Of a DNA stretch of 64,000 nt, positions 60,384 to 64,000 are shown in pieces. The stretch comes from DASUFZ01 sp035541475. Lineage in GTDB: Bacteria > Myxococcota_A > UBA9160 > SMWR01. The stretch covers positions 62,001 to 126,000 of the forward strand of contig DATKND010000119.1 in the NCBI GenBank assembly GCA_035541475.1. Reading direction: 5' to 3'. Position 1 is the stretch's first letter; each line of letters begins with the position of its first letter. The notes below the pieces were generated by a model that saw only the letters and a list, made by a program, of their open reading frames with translations, made no database searches and was not told the DNA's origin. Made by a program: the position numbers and the translations under genes.

Positions 60384-63300
60384 TCAGGAGCGCGCAGCTT
60401 CCTCGAAGCGCGTCTTCGCCTGCTCGAGCGCGTCGAGCTCGAAGAGCTCGACGCGGAACGTGCGCCCGTCCCGGAAGAGCATGAGCTGCACGAACGGAGT
60501 CGCGAACTCGCCGCCCAGGGAGTCGGTGCCCGAGGTCTGGACGATGGAGAGGGAGCCGTGCGAGGCGAGCGCGAGGTAGTAGAGCGGCGCGAAGATCGCG
60601 TCGGGCGACACCTCGAAAAGCGAGCGGACCCACTCGAGGTAGGCGTCCGCCCCCTCGAGCCGGCCGGCTCCCGCGCGCCGGTGATCCTGGTACACGTACT
60701 CGGGGTGGATCACGGCGCGCGCCCGCTCGAGCTCGCGCGCATTCAATGCCCGCGAGCACTCGAACACCAGCGGCGGGATCCAACGCGCACCTTCGCCGCG
60801 GGAAAATCGCTCGCGCAGCTCGGCGAAGGCGGCGCGGCGGTCGTCCGGGTCGAAGTTGACCACGGCCGCGATCCGATCTTCGCCGTCCACCTCGATCAAC
60901 GAGAGATGCTCGATCTCGAACGCGCCGACGTCGCCCGAGGAGCCGGACCAACGCATGTGCTCGAGCGCGAGCCGATCGCCCGCCGTCGCGAGCACGGTGC
61001 GAGTCGGGTACGCCCGTGTCGTCGCGCCCATGCGCGCGCCGGCGATGAACTCCGCGCGATCTCCGATGAACTGAACTCCGCGCCGCCGATCCTCGATCCC
61101 CATGCCCGGCGCGACGATCTCCTCGACGCGTTTCCAGTCGTGGCTCACGATCGCCTGCAGGCAGACGTCTCTTGCCCGGATGGCCGCGTTCGGCGGAATC
61201 TCCAGCAGGTTGCGCGGACGCAGCGCCTCGAAGCGCGCGCGCGCCCGGTCGAGATCGGCCGGCTCGAAGAGCTCCATGCTGATCAGGCGCTCTCCGCTCC
61301 AGTGTCCGAGCCTCAGGTAGACCGATTCCACCGCGCCGCCGCTCTGCGCGAACGTGCCGAACATGCGGGCGAGCGACAGCTCACCCCGCTCGTTGTGCGA
61401 GATCGTGTGGAGCGCTTCGAACGTCAGGTCCGGAGCCTGTTCGAACAGAGGCACGAGCGATGCGAGGAATGCCTCCGCGCCCTCGATCCGGCCGAGTCCC
61501 GTGCGCCGGTGGTCGTGAAAGACGAAGTCCGCGGGCAGCAGCGCGCGCAGCGCGTCGATGTCGTGAGCGTTCTGCGCGCGGTAGCTGTCGACCACCGCGC
61601 GCGAGAGCCGCGCCGCGCCCTCGCCCCGCACGTAGCGCTCGAACAGCTCACGGCTCGCGGCGCGGCGGTCGTCGGTGTCGAACGCGACGACCGAGGCGAG
61701 CCTGCCGTCGGCTCCGATCTCGGTGAGCACGAGGCAGTCGAGATCGAACTGGCTGACCTCCGCATTCGATCCGGACCAGTGCGCGTGCTCGAGCGCCAGC
61801 CGCTCTCCCGCGATGGCGAGCGGAGTGCCGCGCACGAGCCGAATGCCCTGCATCGCGATCCAGCGGTTGTTCGCGACGAACATGTCGCGACCGCCTCGCG
61901 TCAGCGCGGACCGGCGCCGATCGTCGAACTCGAGCGCCTCGGAGCAGAGCCCGGTGAAGGCAACCCAATCCTGCGCCTCGCGCGCGGCGTGAAGTCGATC
62001 GCCCGCGCGCGTCGCCGCGTTCGGCGGGATCCGCAGCGGGTCCGCCAACCGCAGCGCCTCGAAGCGCGCGCGGGCAGCGTCGAGAGCCTCGGGCTCGAAC
62101 AGCTCGACCGACGCGAGCCGCCCGTCGCGATAGTGACTCAGGCGCAGGAAGATCGACTCGACGGCTCCGCCGTCGACGAGGCTGCCGGAGCTTCGCGCAA
62201 GGGCGAGCGAGCCGTGCGGCGCGAGCGCGACGTAGTACAGCGTGTCGACGCAGAGGTCGGGTGACTCCTCGTAGAGCGCCGCGACCGACTGCACATAGGC
62301 GTCGGCGCCGACGAGGCTCCCGACGCCGGTGCGCCGGTAGTCGTGGAACTCGAACTCGGGCGGTAAAGCCGCCCGGATGCGCGCGATGTCGTGGTCGTGC
62401 CAGCCGCGCAGCACCTCGACAGCGCTGTCGGGCCAATGCGCCGCTTCTCCGCGCAACAAGCGCTCCCGCATCTCGACGGCGGCGGCGCGGCGATCGTCGA
62501 CGTCGAAGGCAATCAGCCCGACGATGCGGCTGTCGGCGTCGATCTCGACGATCTGGAGCGTCTCGACCTCCCAGTCGGGAGTCGAGATGCGGACGTGCTC
62601 GAGCACGAGACGGTCGCCGCTCGTGGCGATCCGCTCGCGCTGATAACCCGCTCCCGTCTCGCGACCGAGCCGGTAGGTTCGGACCAGCATCTCGCGGTCG
62701 CCGCTCACCAGGATCATCCGACGGCGATCATCATTGAGAACGGTCGGCGCGCAGAGCTCGCGCAACGCGTCGAAGTCACCGGCATCGACATAGCCATGGA
62801 AGCGATCGAAGGCGCGGCTCGCCGCGTTCGGCGGAATCTCCAGCAGGTTGCGCGGATGCAGCGCCTCGAAGCGCGCGCGCGCGCGGTCGAGATCGTCGGG
62901 CTCGAACAGCTCCGCCCTCACCATGCGGCCGTCGCGATAGAGCGTCAGCCGCACGAAGAGCATCTCGAAGGCGCCTCCGTCCGCGAGCGTTCCGAACATC
63001 CGCCCGACGGTGAGCGAGCCGTGCGCCGCCACGGCGACGTGATGCAAGGTGTCGGTCATCAGGTCCGGGGCGAGCTCGATCAGCGCTGCGATCGATGCGA
63101 CGTACTCGTCCCGGTTCCCGATCCCTCCGACTCCCGTGCGCCGGTGGTCCACGAACTCGAAGTCCTCGGGCAGCGAGACGCGCATCCGCTCGAGATCGTG
63201 ATCGTTCATCGCGCGCACGAACTCGACCGCCGCCGGCGGCGTGAAGCGCGCCCCCTCGCCGCGCGCGTAGCGCTCGAACAGCTCGAGACTGGTGCTGCGG

Positions 63301-64000
63301 CGGTCGTCCGCATCGAAGCCGAGGCCCGCGATCACGCGGCCTCGCTCGTCGACCTCCGTCACCTGCAGGATCTCCACCTCGAAGGGCGCACGGCCGGCGC
63401 GCGTGAAGCGAACGTGGTCGAGTGCGAGCCGATCGCCGTAGATCGCGAGCGGCGTGCGCACGGGCACGCCGCCCGCCTCGTGGACGAGGCGCGCGCTCGC
63501 GATGGCGTCCTCCCGGCCCCCGCGCGCGCGAGTCAGGCGGCGATGATCCTCCCACTCGAGATCCGGCGAGAGCAGCGCGCGCAGCGCTTCGAAGTCGCCG
63601 CTGCGGATGCACTCGTTCCAGCGCACCGCGGCGCGGCTCGCCGCGTTCGACGGGATCCGCAGCGCGTCGCGCGCGCTCTTCGCGGCGATCTCCGCGAGCC
63701 GCGCGCGCGCCTCGGCCTGCTGCTCGAGCTCGTACTGGTCGAAGGCGCGGATGCGGCCCCGCGCGTCGAGCTCGCACACGATCCAGGAGGGCTCCTCGAA
63801 GGCGCCGCCCTCGCGCGTGCCCTGCCACGAGGTGAAGTAGAGGTAGCCGGGCTCCGACATCTCCGCGTGCTCGACGCGCAGGCGCACATCGGGAGCCAGC
63901 TCGACCAGCGAGCGCAGCGCAGCGACGTAGGCCTCCGGCCCGCGCAAGGTCTCCCAGCCGAGTCGGCGGTGGTCCGTAACGACGAGATCCGGCGCGAGCA
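60384..64000 (-). CDS. very large protein of tandem NTF2/SnoaL-like domains (partial, 5' end off right edge)
   Basis: At least 1205 codons are visible and the frame is open to the right edge, so the start is outside. The visible part is built from a ~273-residue module repeated four times plus a fifth partial one. Each module has two NTF2/SnoaL-like halves. Half A starts with 'IP(S/P)NAA.RA', has 'D(D/H)RR....' and 'GDRL(A/V)LEH.R', and ends 'FD.DDRRAA'. Half B has '(V/D)HRRTG.G.I.G...Y..S', 'HGSL...R..GT..DGGA.E' and 'VELFEP..LD.ARARFEAL'. Catalytic-like His/Asp of SnoaL are mostly kept. Related repeat tails occur on large regulator/ATPase proteins; the N-terminal domain here cannot be seen. 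Confidence 0.85.
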   Translation of the reverse strand, partial: LAPDLVVTDHRRLGWETLRGPEAYVAALRSLVELAPDVRLRVEHAEMSEPGYLYFTSWQGTREGGAFEEPSWIVCELDARGRIRAFDQYELEQQAEARARLAEIAAKSARDALRIPSNAASRAAVRWNECIRSGDFEALRALLSPDLEWEDHRRLTRARGGREDAIASARLVHEAGGVPVRTPLAIYGDRLALDHVRFTRAGRAPFEVEILQVTEVDERGRVIAGLGFDADDRRSTSLELFERYARGEGARFTPPAAVEFVRAMNDHDLERMRVSLPEDFEFVDHRRTGVGGIGNRDEYVASIAALIELAPDLMTDTLHHVAVAAHGSLTVGRMFGTLADGGAFEMLFVRLTLYRDGRMVRAELFEPDDLDRARARFEALHPRNLLEIPPNAASRAFDRFHGYVDAGDFDALRELCAPTVLNDDRRRMILVSGDREMLVRTYRLGRETGAGYQRERIATSGDRLVLEHVRISTPDWEVETLQIVEIDADSRIVGLIAFDVDDRRAAAVEMRERLLRGEAAHWPDSAVEVLRGWHDHDIARIRAALPPEFEFHDYRRTGVGSLVGADAYVQSVAALYEESPDLCVDTLYYVALAPHGSLALARSSGSLVDGGAVESIFLRLSHYRDGRLASVELFEPEALDAARARFEALRLADPLRIPPNAATRAGDRLHAAREAQDWVAFTGLCSEALEFDDRRRSALTRGGRDMFVANNRWIAMQGIRLVRGTPLAIAGERLALEHAHWSGSNAEVSQFDLDCLVLTEIGADGRLASVVAFDTDDRRAASRELFERYVRGEGAARLSRAVVDSYRAQNAHDIDALRALLPADFVFHDHRRTGLGRIEGAEAFLASLVPLFEQAPDLTFEALHTISHNERGELSLARMFGTFAQSGGAVESVYLRLGHWSGERLISMELFEPADLDRARARFEALRPRNLLEIPPNAAIRARDVCLQAIVSHDWKRVEEIVAPGMGIEDRRRGVQFIGDRAEFIAGARMGATTRAYPTRTVLATAGDRLALEHMRWSGSSGDVGAFEIEHLSLIEVDGEDRIAAVVNFDPDDRRAAFAELRERFSRGEGARWIPPLVFECSRALNARELERARAVIHPEYVYQDHRRAGAGRLEGADAYLEWVRSLFEVSPDAIFAPLYYLALASHGSLSIVQTSGTDSLGGEFATPFVQLMLFRDGRTFRVELFELDALEQAKTRFEEAARS
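61183..61257 (-). repeat. 75-base near-identical segment, copy 2 (module 4 boundary)
   Basis: Matches 62821-62895 with two differences in 75 bases, whereas neighbouring module sequence has diverged strongly. It covers the end of half B and the start of half A ('ARARFEA..PRNLLEIPPNAA'). Confidence 0.75.
62821..62895 (-). repeat. 75-base near-identical segment, copy 1 (module 2 boundary)
   Basis: Partner of 61183-61257 at the boundary of two modules upstream. Such local identity suggests gene conversion or unequal recombination between repeats. Confidence 0.75.

Larger units (their letters stand above)
60384..63656 (-). repeat. four tandem ~273-residue NTF2 double-domain modules
   Basis: Modules begin at the 'IP.NAA' segment: 63656, 62837, 62030 and 61199 (to 60384), giving unit lengths of 819, 807, 831 and 816 bases. 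The unit is a pair of related half-domains, so eight full half-domains are present here, with part of another beyond 63656. Confidence 0.85.

Overview
The window is GC-rich (roughly 70 % by eye), dense and fully bacterial. Genes abut or overlap by 1-4 bases, often as ATGA, GTGA or TTGA, and GTG and TTG starts are common. A heptosyltransferase-type GT9 enzyme, a TesA/YbbA/YbbP set, MsrPQ, Tat and lipoprotein signals and a Coq4-family protein point to an aerobic, didermal, probably quinone-respiring bacterium. Flavin/F420-type LLM oxidoreductases, paired acyl-CoA dehydrogenases and multihaem cytochrome genes suit soil Myxococcota/'Deltaproteobacteria' or Binatota-like lineages, but the exact taxon cannot be fixed from this sequence. 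I see no tRNA, rRNA, CRISPR, insertion sequence or prophage.

Layout. 1-3.3 kb: minus-strand operon of an octahaem cytochrome c, a four-helix membrane protein and an LLM oxidoreductase cut by the left edge. 3.5-5.8 kb: an acyl-CoA dehydrogenase pair. 5.9-12.4 kb: small envelope proteins, a VOC protein, an SMP-30 protein, two tandem kinase-fold proteins, and an LLM / metallo-beta-lactamase-fold / HAD operon. 12.4-17.2 kb: a GH84-type glucosaminidase, a secreted FG-GAP protein, an unknown protein with a CarD-like tail and an HD hydrolase. 17.2-24.1 kb: the tesA-ybbA-ybbP operon divergent from gcvP. 24.1-27.0 kb: a small helical protein, a structured 313-base gap, a LuxR regulator and a diiron protein. 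27.1-30.7 kb: htpX with a hairpin over its ribosome binding site, a coiled-coil membrane protein, a TGPNG-repeat secreted protein and a degenerate aldo/keto reductase-fold protein.

30.8-41.4 kb is a long plus-strand run: msrPQ, a TraB protein, a lipoprotein cyclase, hslO, then four tightly packed genes (GT4, Gfo/Idh/MocA, radical SAM, GT9) that look like a surface-glycan pathway, then a membrane histidine kinase. 41.4-51.6 kb: zinc alcohol dehydrogenase, a shortened ABM-like protein, an HSL-type esterase, Coq4, gamma-glutamyltransferase, uvrA, a DUF2867 protein and pgi. 51.6-58.3 kb: a three-gene operon of two transglutaminase-like proteins and a circularly permuted ATP-grasp/Alpha-E fusion, a predicted but largely uncharacterised peptide-ligation system. 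58.4-64.0 kb: a secreted protein with a polyglycine/polyproline tail and a very large protein built from tandem NTF2/SnoaL-like domains, cut by the right edge.

The most notable items are a 99-bp intergenic repeat with two full copies and two core-only copies, the tandem NTF2 protein with near-identical internal segments, the hairpin that sequesters the htpX Shine-Dalgarno sequence, the ATP-grasp/transglutaminase operon, and the radical-SAM glycan cluster.
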